Assembly (NCBI GenBank): GCA_937894675.1 | Contig: CALCQO010000045.1 | Location: 62,001-126,000, forward strand | DNA length: 64,000 nt | DNA from: an uncultured Clostridia bacterium | Lineage (GTDB): Bacteria; Bacillota; Clostridia; Christensenellales; Aristaeellaceae | Direction: 5' to 3' | Shown here: one piece after another, positions 24,778 through 33,594 of the stretch | How the letters are laid out: each line of letters starts with the position of its first letter | Numbering within the stretch: position 1 is the first letter of the stretch | Made by a program: the position numbers and the translations under genes | Notes under the pieces: generated by a model | Seen by the model: the letters and a program-made list of their open reading frames with translations, nothing else | What the model was told of the DNA's origin: nothing | Databases searched by the model: none

Positions 24778-26538
24778 ATGTCCCCATCCGCCCGCGGCGG
24801 CCATATCCGCCGTTTTCTGCCCTACTATAAAAAATACACAGGCATCCTGATTTTCGACCTGTTCTGCGCCTTGATGACCACGGTGTGCGCCTTGGGGTTC
24901 CCCCTGATCGTGCGGGAAATTACCAACCGCGCCGTGAACGACATAACCGCCATCACCCTTGAGTGGCTGCTGCCCCTTGGCGCCCTGTACCTGCTGTTTG
25001 TGCTGGTGGAAGCCGCCGGGGTGTACTACATGCAGTCCCAGGGGCATATCATGGGCGCCATGATGGAGACGGATATGCGGGCGGATTTATTTTCCCACCT
25101 GCAGCAGCTGTCCTTTTCCTACTACAACAGCAACAAAATCGGCCAGATCATGGCGCGGCTGACCACCGATTTGTTCGACATCTCCGAGTTTGCCCACCAC
25201 GGGCCGGAGGAAATCACCATTTCCCTGGTAAAAATCATCGTGTCCTTTGTGATTCTGATGTTTGTCAACGCGCCGCTGACGCTGATTATTTTCGCCCTGC
25301 TGCCCTTGATGCTGCTGACCACCGCGCATTTCAACGGCAAACTGCGCAGCAGCTTCCGCATGTTCCGCCACCAGGTGGGTGAAATCAACGCCCAGACGGA
25401 GGACACCCTGCTGGGCATGCGGGTGGTGCAGTCCTTTGCCAACGAGGAGATCGAGAACGCCAAGTTCTCCATGGGCAACCGCAAGTTTCTGGACATCAAG
25501 AAGCTGCAGTACCGCGCCATGGCAGGCTTCAACAGCAGCACCCGTCTGCTGGACGGGCTGATGAACATCGTGGTGGTGATTGCCGGCGCCTGGTTTTTAT
25601 CCCAGGGGCGCATCACCCCGGGGGACTATACCTCTTACCTATTGTACATCGGCACGCTCCTGGCCTCCATCCGCCAGTTGGTGAACTTTACGGAAATGTA
25701 CCAGAAGGGGATGACGGGGCTGGAGCGCTTTTTCTCCATCATGGACGAGCCCTTTGAAATCAAGGATGAGCCCGGCGCCAAGGAGCTGGACAAGGTGCGG
25801 GGAGAAATCACCTTTGAGGATGTTACCTTCTCCTACCAGGAGGGGGAGGGGCAGGACGTGCTGCGGGACATCACCCTGCATGTGCCCGCCGGGCAGAATG
25901 TGGCGCTGGTGGGGCCCTCGGGTTCTGGCAAAACCACGCTGTGCAATCTGATTCCCAGGTTTTACGATGTGACCTCCGGGCGCATCCTGCTGGACGGTCA
26001 GGACATCAAGGGGCTGACCCTCAAGAGCCTGCGGGACAACATCGGCACCGTGCAGCAGGATGTATACCTGTTTTCGGGCACGGTGTATGAAAACATCGCC
26101 TACGGCCGCCCCGGCGCCAGGAAAGAGCAGGTGGAGGCCGCCGCCCGCCGGGCGGGCGCCCACGACTTTATCATGGAGCTGCCCGAAGGCTATGACACCT
26201 ATGTGGGCGAGCGGGGCGTACGCCTCTCCGGCGGGCAGAAGCAGCGCATCAGCATCGCCCGGGTGTTCCTGAAGGATCCGCCCATTCTGCTGTTGGACGA
26301 AGCCACCAGCGCCCTGGACAACGAGAGCGAGTTTCTGGTGCAGCGGTCCCTGGAGGAACTAACCAAGGGAAGAACCACCCTGACCATCGCCCACCGGCTG
26401 ACCACCATCCAGCACGCCGATGTCATCTGGGTGCTGACGGACAAAGGCCTGCAGGAGCACGGCACCCATCAGCAATTGCTCGCCCGCAACGGCGTGTATT
26501 CCAAACTGTATCAAATGTACGCGACCAACGAGAAATAG
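24778..26538 (+). CDS. ABC exporter, fused membrane and ATPase domains (MsbA/LmrA type)
   Basis: This half-transporter of 586 residues should work as a homodimer. Six membrane helices occupy about 20-310; the ATPase domain carries Walker A GPSGSGKTTL (about 378), the signature LSGGQKQRI (about 482), Walker B PPILLLDEATSALD (about 502) and the switch histidine in TIAHRLTTI. Substrates of this class range from lipids to drugs and peptides, and none can be read from sequence. AAAGGAG lies before the ATG. It follows three small unknown genes and is 9 bp ahead of the beta-CASP gene. Confidence 0.93.
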   Translation: MSPSARGGHIRRFLPYYKKYTGILIFDLFCALMTTVCALGFPLIVREITNRAVNDITAITLEWLLPLGALYLLFVLVEAAGVYYMQSQGHIMGAMMETDMRADLFSHLQQLSFSYYNSNKIGQIMARLTTDLFDISEFAHHGPEEITISLVKIIVSFVILMFVNAPLTLIIFALLPLMLLTTAHFNGKLRSSFRMFRHQVGEINAQTEDTLLGMRVVQSFANEEIENAKFSMGNRKFLDIKKLQYRAMAGFNSSTRLLDGLMNIVVVIAGAWFLSQGRITPGDYTSYLLYIGTLLASIRQLVNFTEMYQKGMTGLERFFSIMDEPFEIKDEPGAKELDKVRGEITFEDVTFSYQEGEGQDVLRDITLHVPAGQNVALVGPSGSGKTTLCNLIPRFYDVTSGRILLDGQDIKGLTLKSLRDNIGTVQQDVYLFSGTVYENIAYGRPGARKEQVEAAARRAGAHDFIMELPEGYDTYVGERGVRLSGGQKQRISIARVFLKDPPILLLDEATSALDNESEFLVQRSLEELTKGRTTLTIAHRLTTIQHADVIWVLTDKGLQEHGTHQQLLARNGVYSKLYQMYATNEK

Positions 26539-26547
26539 GAGGCACAC

Positions 26548-28185
26548 ATGGATCTATTGTTCTTAGGCGCCGCCCGGGAAGTTACCGGTTCCAGCTATCT
26601 TTTGACGGTGAATGACCGCACCATCCTGATAGACTGCGGCATGGAGCAGGGCAAGGACACCTACGAGAACCAGTCCCTGCCCATTTCCCCCGCCCAGGTT
26701 GACTGTGTGGTGCTGACACATGCCCACATCGACCACAGCGGCATGCTGCCCTTGCTGTACAAAAAGGGTTTCCGGGGCGCCATCTATGCCACCCCCGCCA
26801 CCATCGACCTGTGCGACATCATGCTGCGGGACTCCGCCCACATCCAGGAAATGGAAGCGGAATGGAAGAACCGAAAAGCCCAGCGCTCCGGCGGGGAACT
26901 GTATGAGCCCTTGTACACCCAGGCGGACGCCGAGGGCGCCGTGCTGCTGATGCGGCCTGCCTCCTATGTGGAAAACATCACCATCCTGCCGGGGGTCATG
27001 CTGAAAATGACGGACGCCGGCCACCTGCTGGGCTCCGCCAGCGCCACCCTGACCTGCACGGAAAACGGCGTAGAAAAACAGGTGGTCTTTTCCGGCGACA
27101 TCGGCAACCTGCACCAGCCGCTGCTCAACGACCCCCACTACCTGACCCAGGGGGACATCGTGGTGATGGAGTCCACCTACGGCGACCGCCAGCATGGCGA
27201 GCGGCCGGACTATATCGCCGATCTGACGGACGCGCTGCAGACCACCTTTGACCGGGGCGGCAATGTGGTCATCCCCTCCTTCGCGGTAGGCCGCTCCCAG
27301 GAATTGCTGTATTTCCTGCGCGAAATAAAAGCCAAAGGGCTGGTGAAGGGGCACGACGGCTTCCCCGTCTACATGGACAGCCCCCTGGCCATCCGCGCCA
27401 CCAACATCTTTACCCAGAGCCACAGCCAGTTTTTTGATGAGGAAATGAACGCCCTGCTGCGCCAGGGCATCAACCCCATCTCCTTTGATGATTTGAAATT
27501 GTGCGTCACGGCGGACGAGTCTAAACAGATTAACTTTGAGACCCGCCCCTGCGTGATTATTTCCGCCAGCGGCATGTGCGAAGCCGGCCGCATCCGCCAC
27601 CACTTAAAGCACAACCTGTGGAAGAACAACGCTACCATCCTGTTTGTGGGGTACCAGAGCGTGGGCACCCTGGGCCGCCAATTGGTGGACGGGGCGGACG
27701 AGGTGCGCCTGTTTGGCGAGGACGTCACGGTAAACGCCCAGATCCGCATCATGAAAGCCATGAGCGGCCACGCCGACAGGAACGGCTTGAAAGCCTGGGC
27801 GGACAGTTTCTCCCCCCGGCCGATGCGCTTCTACATCACCCACGGGGATGAGCCTTCCGCCTTGTCCTTCGCGGAGCTTTTGCAATCGGAGGGCAACGAC
27901 GTAAAGGTGCCCTATTCGGGCGACCGGTGGGACCTGGTCAGCGGCGAAGTGTTGAAGGAAGGCCCCCGCACCCTCGCCGATGGCAAGCGGCAGCGCGCTG
28001 AGCCCACGGGAGAGTTCGCCGCCAAAAAGAAATCTAAAAAATCCTCGGTGAACGAAGCGGACCGCCAGCTGCAAAGCGCGGTGGACCGGCTGCACAACCT
28101 GCTGGACAAGTCCGCCGGGTGGAGCAACGGCATCAAGCGCCAGATTGCCGAGCAGATTGTCAAGCTGATTAAAAAGTGGGATTGA
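26548..28185 (+). CDS. beta-CASP metallo-beta-lactamase fold RNA nuclease (YsH1/CPSF type)
   Basis: The product joins a metallo-beta-lactamase domain (THAHIDHSG at 57-65, DAGHLLGSAS, FSGDIG) with a beta-CASP domain (VMESTYGDR, PSFAVGRSQELLYFLREI, MDSPLA, SASGMCEAGRI, FVGYQSVGTLGR, SGHADRNGL). This is the architecture of archaeal/bacterial CPSF-like RNA endo/exonucleases. At 545 residues it is longer than the minimal 460, owing to a basic C-terminal tail (KKKSKKS, then an amphipathic helix) that could bind RNA. It lacks the RNase J C-terminal domain. AGGAGG precedes the ATG. Exact RNA targets are unknown. Confidence 0.92.
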   Translation: MDLLFLGAAREVTGSSYLLTVNDRTILIDCGMEQGKDTYENQSLPISPAQVDCVVLTHAHIDHSGMLPLLYKKGFRGAIYATPATIDLCDIMLRDSAHIQEMEAEWKNRKAQRSGGELYEPLYTQADAEGAVLLMRPASYVENITILPGVMLKMTDAGHLLGSASATLTCTENGVEKQVVFSGDIGNLHQPLLNDPHYLTQGDIVVMESTYGDRQHGERPDYIADLTDALQTTFDRGGNVVIPSFAVGRSQELLYFLREIKAKGLVKGHDGFPVYMDSPLAIRATNIFTQSHSQFFDEEMNALLRQGINPISFDDLKLCVTADESKQINFETRPCVIISASGMCEAGRIRHHLKHNLWKNNATILFVGYQSVGTLGRQLVDGADEVRLFGEDVTVNAQIRIMKAMSGHADRNGLKAWADSFSPRPMRFYITHGDEPSALSFAELLQSEGNDVKVPYSGDRWDLVSGEVLKEGPRTLADGKRQRAEPTGEFAAKKKSKKSSVNEADRQLQSAVDRLHNLLDKSAGWSNGIKRQIAEQIVKLIKKWD

Positions 28186-28187
28186 GC

Positions 28188-29564
28188 ATGATCCAGGACA
28201 GCATGATGGCCAGCATGGCCTTCCCCTTGCCAGAGGACGCGGACAGCGCCCTGCAGTCGGGGGACATGGCGCTTGCCGGCCAGATTCTGGACGGCTACCT
28301 GAAGCGGGATATTCCCCCCGCCCTGCGGGCACGCCTGACGCTGGAAAAGCATTTCCTGCCCCAGATGGAGGCGTGCTACCCTTTGACAAGGGATGACTTG
28401 GTAAGCGCCTTGCAACAGCACATCCCGGACTTTACCGCCGGGGATTTGCTGCGCCTCTTGCAAGAGGGCTGGCTGGACACCCGCATGGCGCGGGGCCAGC
28501 GCATGTACATGAAGGACACGGTGGACTCCCTGCTGAAAGCCCACCCGGACATCGCCGCCCGCGCCGGGCAGCCTCTGCAAAAAGAAAACCCCCAATTGGA
28601 TGACATGATACGAGCGGTGAAAGCCAGGGGGCATCTGGCCATGGGGCTTTCCATGGACATTTCCCTGCGCGTCCGGGAGGATTGCTTTGTGCCGGGCACC
28701 GCTTACCGGGTGCACCTGCCCCTGCCCCGCCCGGGAATCAGCCAGAAAAACATCCACGTGCTGGACGCCCAGCCCACCCCCAAGCACATCGCCCGGGAGA
28801 GCGCTCCCCAGCGCACCGCCTATTACGAGGAAGTATTGGGGGAGAACAGGGATTTTACCGCTTGCTTTTCCTTCGAGCAGCACATCCGGTACGCGAACGC
28901 CTGGGACGGGGAAGCCGCCATCGCCTATCCCCACGCGCCGCCGCCAACGGCGGAAGACCTGGGCGAGCAGGCACCCCACATCCTGTTTACACCGTATCTG
29001 AAAGCATTGGCCATGGACATCAAGGGGGAGGAAGTCTTTCCCCTGCGGATCGCCCGCAACATCTACAAGTGGATTACCACCCATGTGCGCTACGCCTATC
29101 AGCGCCCCTACCGGCTAATCCCCGGCGGGGCGGAGTACACCGCCATCAACCTTCGGGGCGACTGCGGTCTGCAGGCGCTGCTGTTCATTACCCTATGCCG
29201 CATCCTGGGCATCCCCGCCCGCTGGGAGAGCGGCCTGTTCGCCAGCCCCCAGCATGTGGGCAGCCACGATTGGGCCCAGTTTTATACCGAGGCATGCGGC
29301 TGGCTGCCCGCCGACTGTTCCTTTGGCGGCACAGCCGCCCGCTGCGGCAACGAGGAAAGGCACCAGTTCTACTTTGGCAACCTGGATCCCTACCGCATGG
29401 CAGCCAACAACCAATACTACGCTCCCTTCCAGCCCGCCCGCCTCCACCTGCGCAACGACCCCTACGACAACCAGCGGGGCGAGGCGGAAACCCTGGAGCG
29501 TCCCCTGGAAAGCCATGAATACGACACCCGTTTTACCCTGACAGCACACCAGTTGCTTCCCTGA
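28188..29564 (+). CDS. transglutaminase-like (papain fold) protein
   Basis: The C-terminal half holds a transglutaminase core: Cys326 in GDCGLQALLF, His360 in SHDWAQFY and Asp376 in PADCSFGG make a full catalytic triad. In bacteria this fold is usually a protease or amidase rather than a cross-linker. The N-terminal 120 residues are helical and unknown, and about 125-260 are a beta-rich lead domain. There is no signal peptide, so it should be cytoplasmic. The ATG at 28188 lies 2 bp after the preceding stop; a GTG at 28176 within the upstream gene is an alternative. The next gene (NamZ-like) is 12 bp away. Confidence 0.85.
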   Translation: MIQDSMMASMAFPLPEDADSALQSGDMALAGQILDGYLKRDIPPALRARLTLEKHFLPQMEACYPLTRDDLVSALQQHIPDFTAGDLLRLLQEGWLDTRMARGQRMYMKDTVDSLLKAHPDIAARAGQPLQKENPQLDDMIRAVKARGHLAMGLSMDISLRVREDCFVPGTAYRVHLPLPRPGISQKNIHVLDAQPTPKHIARESAPQRTAYYEEVLGENRDFTACFSFEQHIRYANAWDGEAAIAYPHAPPPTAEDLGEQAPHILFTPYLKALAMDIKGEEVFPLRIARNIYKWITTHVRYAYQRPYRLIPGGAEYTAINLRGDCGLQALLFITLCRILGIPARWESGLFASPQHVGSHDWAQFYTEACGWLPADCSFGGTAARCGNEERHQFYFGNLDPYRMAANNQYYAPFQPARLHLRNDPYDNQRGEAETLERPLESHEYDTRFTLTAHQLLP

Positions 29565-29576
29565 AAGGAGAACAGC

Positions 29577-30725
29577 ATGAAAGCGCATGTACTCTGCGGC
29601 CTGGACAGGCCGGAACTGTACCATTCCAGTTTAAACGCGGGCCGGGTGGGCCTGATGACCAACCAGACGGGCATTGACCGGCTGTACCGGCCTGCCATCG
29701 ACATCATCCACAAAAACTACCGCCTCAACGCCCTGCTGGCGGTGGAGCACGGGGTGCGGGGCGATATCCAGGCTGGGGAGCATATCAGCGCTTCGGTGGA
29801 CAAAAAAACGGGGGTGCCCGTCTACTCCCTCTACGGCGATACCCGGCTGCCCTCCGACGATTTGATGAAGGAAATGGACGTGGCCGTCTACGACATGCAG
29901 GATGTGGGCGCCAGGTTTTACACCTACCTGTACTCCCTTTCCTACCTGATGGAAGCCTGCGCCCGCAATAACATCCCCCTGGTGGTGATGGACCGGCTGA
30001 ACCCCCTGGGCGGGCTGAAAGTGGAAGGCACCATCTTGGAGCCCGACGTCCACTCCTTTGTGGGCGAGCATCCCCTGCCCACCCGCTACGCCCTGACGGT
30101 GGGGGAATACGCCCTGTTTGTTCGCAAGCTGCTGAAATTGGACATTGATTTGACCATCATCCCCCTGGACGGCTGGCGGCGCAGCATGTACCTGGACGAC
30201 ACCGACACCCCCTGGGTAGCCCCTTCCCCCAACTGCGGCACCCTGCACGCCGCCCAGTGCTTCCCCGGCACCTGCATCTTTGAGGGCACCAATGTCTCCG
30301 AGGGGCGCGGCACCACCATGCCCTTTGAGTATATCGGCGCCCCCTGGGTGGAGGCGGACAAGCTGGCGGACACCATGCGCAAACGGGCGCTGCCCGGCGT
30401 GTTCTTCCGCCCCTGCTCCTTCGTACCAACCTTCTCCAAGCACAAGGAGGAATTGTGCCACGGGGTGCAGATGCATATTGTGGACAGGGAAAAAGCCGAC
30501 ACTTTCGCCGCGGGGCTGTACCTGCTGGAAACCATCCGGGATCTGTACCCGGAGGATTTTGCCTTCATCGGTATTGATGAAAACGGCCTAAGCCACTTCG
30601 ACCGCCTGCTGGGCACCAAGCGCTACCGCCAGGGATTGGTGGACGCCAAAACCCTGATTGAGGAGCAGCAGCCCCTCTTGGAGGAGTTTGAGCATACCAC
30701 CCACGGCATCAGGCTGTATCAGTAA
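29577..30725 (+). CDS. DUF1343 protein, NamZ-like exo-beta-N-acetylmuramidase family
   Basis: The family (DUF1343) includes NamZ, which removes N-acetylmuramic acid from the non-reducing end of peptidoglycan fragments. The signatures are GLMTNQTGID, AVEHGVRGDIQAGE, VYDMQDVGARFYTYLYSL, RLNPLGG and FEGTNVSEGRGTTMPFEYIG. At 382 residues it has family length. Unlike secreted NamZ it has no signal peptide, so it may act on imported muropeptides in the cytoplasm. It is the last gene of the operon, with GGAG before its ATG and a strong terminator after it. Confidence 0.88.
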   Translation: MKAHVLCGLDRPELYHSSLNAGRVGLMTNQTGIDRLYRPAIDIIHKNYRLNALLAVEHGVRGDIQAGEHISASVDKKTGVPVYSLYGDTRLPSDDLMKEMDVAVYDMQDVGARFYTYLYSLSYLMEACARNNIPLVVMDRLNPLGGLKVEGTILEPDVHSFVGEHPLPTRYALTVGEYALFVRKLLKLDIDLTIIPLDGWRRSMYLDDTDTPWVAPSPNCGTLHAAQCFPGTCIFEGTNVSEGRGTTMPFEYIGAPWVEADKLADTMRKRALPGVFFRPCSFVPTFSKHKEELCHGVQMHIVDREKADTFAAGLYLLETIRDLYPEDFAFIGIDENGLSHFDRLLGTKRYRQGLVDAKTLIEEQQPLLEEFEHTTHGIRLYQ

Positions 30726-30735
30726 ACGGGTACAA

Positions 30736-30790
30736 CCGCGGAGGGGAGATTGGAAGGTGTTGTATGCCAGTTCCCTCCGCGGAATTTTTT
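30736..30790 (+). terminator. intrinsic terminator ending the seven-gene operon
   Basis: Perfect stem CCGCGGAGGG (30736-30745) with CCCTCCGCGG (30773-30782), followed by AATTTTTT. The loop is about 27 nt. Confidence 0.85.
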
Positions 30791-30792
30791 CC

Positions 30793-30823
30793 TTGACATT
30801 GACGTAACGTCATCCCTGATGAT
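30793..30823 (+). promoter_or_regulatory. MerR-type promoter with operator dyad in a 19-bp spacer
   Basis: TTGACA (30793-30798) and GATGAT (30818-30823) are 19 bp apart, the long spacing used by MerR-family activators that twist the promoter. Between them lies the perfect dyad TGACGT-A-ACGTCA (30800-30812), the probable binding site of the regulator encoded just downstream, giving autoregulation. Confidence 0.75.
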
Positions 30824-30840
30824 AGCGGCAGGAGGTGCGG

Positions 30841-31602
30841 ATGGAGTATTCTGTGATGGAACTGGCCCGCCTGTCGGGGGTAAGCAAGCGCACGCTGCGC
30901 TATTACGACCAGATTGGCCTGCTGCCCCCCACCAGGGTGGAAGCCAACGGCTACCGGGTCTACAGCCAGCGGGAGGTGGACATGCTGCAGCAAATTCTGC
31001 TGTACCGGGAGATGGACATGCCCCTTAAGGACATTGCCCAATTGCTGGGCGACCCCCATTTTGACAGGGAAAAAGCGCTGGAAAACCATCTGCATAGCCT
31101 GATAGAGAAAAAAGAGCGGCTGGACACGCTGGCCCAAACGGTGCGGCGCACGCTGGCAAGCATGAAAGGACAGACAAGCATGAGCAACAAAGAGAAGTTT
31201 CAGGGCTTTAAGGAAAACATGGTAAAGGAAAACGAGGAAAAGTACGGCAAGGAAGTGCGGGGCAAGTATGGCGACAAGGTGATGGACGCCAGCAACAAAA
31301 AGGTGCTGAACATGAGTGAAAGCCAGCTGCATAGCGCTGACGGCCTGCGCGCGCAGTACGAAAGCCTGCTGAAGGAAGCCCTGCAGGAAGGCGACCCCGC
31401 CGGCGAAAAGGCGCAGAAAGCCTGCGATTTGCACCGGCAGTGGCTGTGCCTGTACTGGCCGGACGGCATGTACAGCAAGGAAGCCCATCGGAATATGGGC
31501 GACATGTACACCATGGATGAGCGCTTCCGCGCCTACTATGAGGCCATCGCCCCGGGAATGGCGGAGTTTTTACGGGACGCGCTGCAAGTATATTGCGCGT
31601 AA
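30841..31602 (+). CDS. MerR family regulator with TipAS effector domain
   Basis: Residues 1-70 form a MerR winged helix (SVMELARLSGVSKRTLRYYD and NGYRVYSQREVDMLQQI); a dimerising coiled coil follows (about 80-115). The last 120 residues are a TipAS-type domain (GKYGDKVMDASNKKVLNMSE, WPDGMYSKEAHRNMGDMYTM), which in TipA binds thiopeptide antibiotics and in other members binds varied hydrophobic ligands. The ATG at 30841 follows GGAGG by 5 nt. It has a MerR-type promoter with its own dyad, so it is probably self-activated. No dedicated target gene is adjacent on the same strand. Confidence 0.9.
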   Translation: MEYSVMELARLSGVSKRTLRYYDQIGLLPPTRVEANGYRVYSQREVDMLQQILLYREMDMPLKDIAQLLGDPHFDREKALENHLHSLIEKKERLDTLAQTVRRTLASMKGQTSMSNKEKFQGFKENMVKENEEKYGKEVRGKYGDKVMDASNKKVLNMSESQLHSADGLRAQYESLLKEALQEGDPAGEKAQKACDLHRQWLCLYWPDGMYSKEAHRNMGDMYTMDERFRAYYEAIAPGMAEFLRDALQVYCA

Positions 31603-31612
31603 ATTCACAAAG

Positions 31613-31642
31613 AAGCGGCGGGACAACCCGCCGCTTTTGTTT
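31613..31642. terminator. bidirectional terminator, tipA-like/deacylase convergent pair
   Basis: Perfect stem AAGCGGCGGG (31613-31622) with CCCGCCGCTT (31627-31636), ACAA loop, TTTTGTTTT on the plus strand. On the minus strand the stem is followed by TTCTTTG. Confidence 0.88.
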
Positions 31643-31645
31643 TGA

Positions 31646-33241
31646 TTACACCCGCATGGCCTGACCGGAATGCTGTAGGTTTTCCTCCAGCAGTTTATCC
31701 CCCGCCAGCGCCAGATGCCCGTTGATGTACACCCTTTGGATGCCAAAGGGCTTTTCCACATCGGGAACGCCGGACAGGATTGCCTTTTCATCAAACAGCG
31801 TCAAGTCCGCGTGATAGCCGGGCAGGACATACCCCCTGTTTTTCAGGCTGAAACGGTCGGCGGTGGCCCCCGTCATTTTCCGGATGGTGCGGGGCAGGGT
31901 ATCGCCCCGGCCTGTCAGGGCGTCCTGTAGGAATTTCGGGAAACAGTCGTACAGGGCGGGGTTCTGCACCCCTTTTTCCTCCACCCAGGCGTCGGTCATA
32001 AACAGGACATGGTCGTCCCGGGACAGTTCCGAAATGATGCTCCTGGTGGAATAGGGGCCCATGTTGACCCGCCCCTTGAAATGGCTGATTTCGCACAGGT
32101 GCAGGTAGGCGTCCACTTGGGACATGTTCAGCTCCCGGGCGATCTGGCTGACGGTTTTATTCTCGAACCGTTCATTGCCCTCCCCCGCCCAGGCGATGAG
32201 GATGTCATCAAAGCTGAAGCCCAGCAGCGGGATGGTGGCGCGCACCATGGCGGTGAAGCGCAGCTTGTTGAAGGGCTTGCGCCGCTGCTCGGGGGTCATG
32301 GCCTGGTACCAGGCGGGCATGATAACGGTAATGACCGAGGTGCCCAGGGTTTCGTTGTAGATGTCAAAACCCGCGTCTACCCCATCCTGGCGCATGCGCT
32401 CCAGCATGGACATCAATTCATCCTTGCAGCCAAAGGTGCTGCGCCCCACAAAGATGGCGTGGGAATATTGCAGCTTTACCTTCAGCCCCCGGGTTACTTC
32501 CCTGAGTTCGTCCATCGCCCGCAGAATGTGGGGGCGCCCCAGCAATTGGGGATAGGCCAGGGACACCTTGGAGCAGGCCCGGGGATGCACGGTGAGGGGC
32601 CGGTCGTACTGGGCGCACAGGCGGGCGACGGCTTTGAGTTCCTCCATGGGGGCGTACAGCCCCGGCTCGTACATCAGGCCCAGGGACACGCCGCAGGCAC
32701 CTTGTTGTAGGGATTCTTCCAGCAGGGAAAGCATAGCCCTGGAGTCTTCCGGGGACAGGGCGCCGCTTTGATACCCTGCCACGCTGGCCCGAGCGGTGCA
32801 ATGCCCCGCCAATGCGGCGATATTGCAGGGCATTTTGCCGTCGACGGCCGCAAAAAAGGATTGATGGGAGGGGTAGCGGCCGGTGGCGCCATGAAAAGAA
32901 AACAAATCCGCCCCGATTTTCTCCAGATGGGGGGTGTCTGCCTCGTACCCAGCGGCGGCGATGCCGCAGTTGCCGGTAACAAAGGAGGTAATGCCCTGGC
33001 GGATGAAAGGCGCAAAGCCAGGCAGGGCATCCTGCTTGATGGCGAACCAATCGTTGTGGGAGTGGGCGTCGATAAAGCCGGGCGCCAGGGATAAACCGGA
33101 GGCGTCCACAACCTGAGCGTCCGGGGTGGCAATCCCCTGCTCTACCTTCAGTATCTTGTCCCCTTCCAGCAGCACATCGGCGGTAAAAGGCGCTTCCCCG
33201 GTGCCATTATATACGAGGGCGTTTTGAATCAGTGTTTTCAT
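31646..33241 (-). CDS. N-acyl-D-amino-acid deacylase (amidohydrolase family)
   Basis: The 531-residue protein is an amidohydrolase of the D-aminoacylase/DAN family: LAPGFIDAHSHNDW carries the first metal histidines, VTGNCG and GVSLGLMYEPG are subgroup signatures, and LTVHPRA, YSHAIFVG and MTDAW supply the later metal and substrate residues. It should hydrolyse N-acyl-D-amino acids or D-amino-acid containing peptides, useful for recycling peptidoglycan-derived material. The start is at 33241, with AAGGAAGG upstream. The open frame goes on to 33577 but crosses the promoter region and the T-box of serS, so the extension is rejected. Confidence 0.88.
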   Translation of the reverse strand: MKTLIQNALVYNGTGEAPFTADVLLEGDKILKVEQGIATPDAQVVDASGLSLAPGFIDAHSHNDWFAIKQDALPGFAPFIRQGITSFVTGNCGIAAAGYEADTPHLEKIGADLFSFHGATGRYPSHQSFFAAVDGKMPCNIAALAGHCTARASVAGYQSGALSPEDSRAMLSLLEESLQQGACGVSLGLMYEPGLYAPMEELKAVARLCAQYDRPLTVHPRACSKVSLAYPQLLGRPHILRAMDELREVTRGLKVKLQYSHAIFVGRSTFGCKDELMSMLERMRQDGVDAGFDIYNETLGTSVITVIMPAWYQAMTPEQRRKPFNKLRFTAMVRATIPLLGFSFDDILIAWAGEGNERFENKTVSQIARELNMSQVDAYLHLCEISHFKGRVNMGPYSTRSIISELSRDDHVLFMTDAWVEEKGVQNPALYDCFPKFLQDALTGRGDTLPRTIRKMTGATADRFSLKNRGYVLPGYHADLTLFDEKAILSGVPDVEKPFGIQRVYINGHLALAGDKLLEENLQHSGQAMRV

Positions 33242-33290
33242 GTACCTTCCTTTTTGCTTCGACAATACTTTTAAGTTCAAAGCGAATTGG

Positions 33291-33319
33291 ATTATACATC
33301 CATTTCCTATGGAAAGCAA
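33291..33319 (-). promoter_or_regulatory. promoter of the deacylase gene
   Basis: Minus strand: TTGCTT (33319-33314), 17-bp spacer, TATAAT (33296-33291). It starts one base from the divergent serS -35 box. Confidence 0.75.
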
Positions 33320-33320
33320 C

Positions 33321-33349
33321 TTGCAAAAAATTAGCATCGCAAGTATAAT
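33321..33349 (+). promoter_or_regulatory. promoter of the T-box-serS transcript
   Basis: TTGCAA (33321-33326), 17-bp spacer, TATAAT (33344-33349). It lies back to back with the divergent deacylase promoter. Confidence 0.8.
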
Positions 33350-33355
33350 GCCTGT

Positions 33356-33564
33356 AACGCGTTTGAGGAAAGCCATGGTTTGAGGGACGCTTGCAGAGAG
33401 CCGGGGAGGGTGGAAACCCGGCAGCGGACAAAGCCTATCCACTTTCCAAGCGGCCGGCGAGGAGCCGGAGGGCAGCGCCCCATACAGCGCGCGCAAGAGG
33501 CCGATAACGGCAATTTGGGTGGCAACGCGGAGCTTTCCGTCCCATAGGACGAAAGGCTCTTTTA
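33356..33564 (+). promoter_or_regulatory. T-box riboswitch leader of serS, with terminator
   Basis: The leader begins near 33356. Stem I is seen as GCAGAGAGCCGG followed by GGGTGG and CCGGC. A likely serine specifier TCC is at 33438-33440 (CTATCCAC). The T-box core TGGGTGGCAACGCGG is at 33516-33530. The terminator pairs 33530-33542 with 33547-33559 (one mismatch, one wobble) and ends in TCTTTT. Uncharged tRNA-Ser should bind, form the antiterminator and raise serS expression. The specifier position is less certain than the T-box itself. Confidence 0.88.
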
Positions 33565-33594
33565 TATTCATAAACAACGCAGGAGGGAAAACAG

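Noticed and set aside
33242..33577. N-terminal extension of the deacylase frame by 112 codons
   Set aside because: It crosses both promoters and the T-box of serS on the other strand, and the ATG at 33241 has its own ribosome site.
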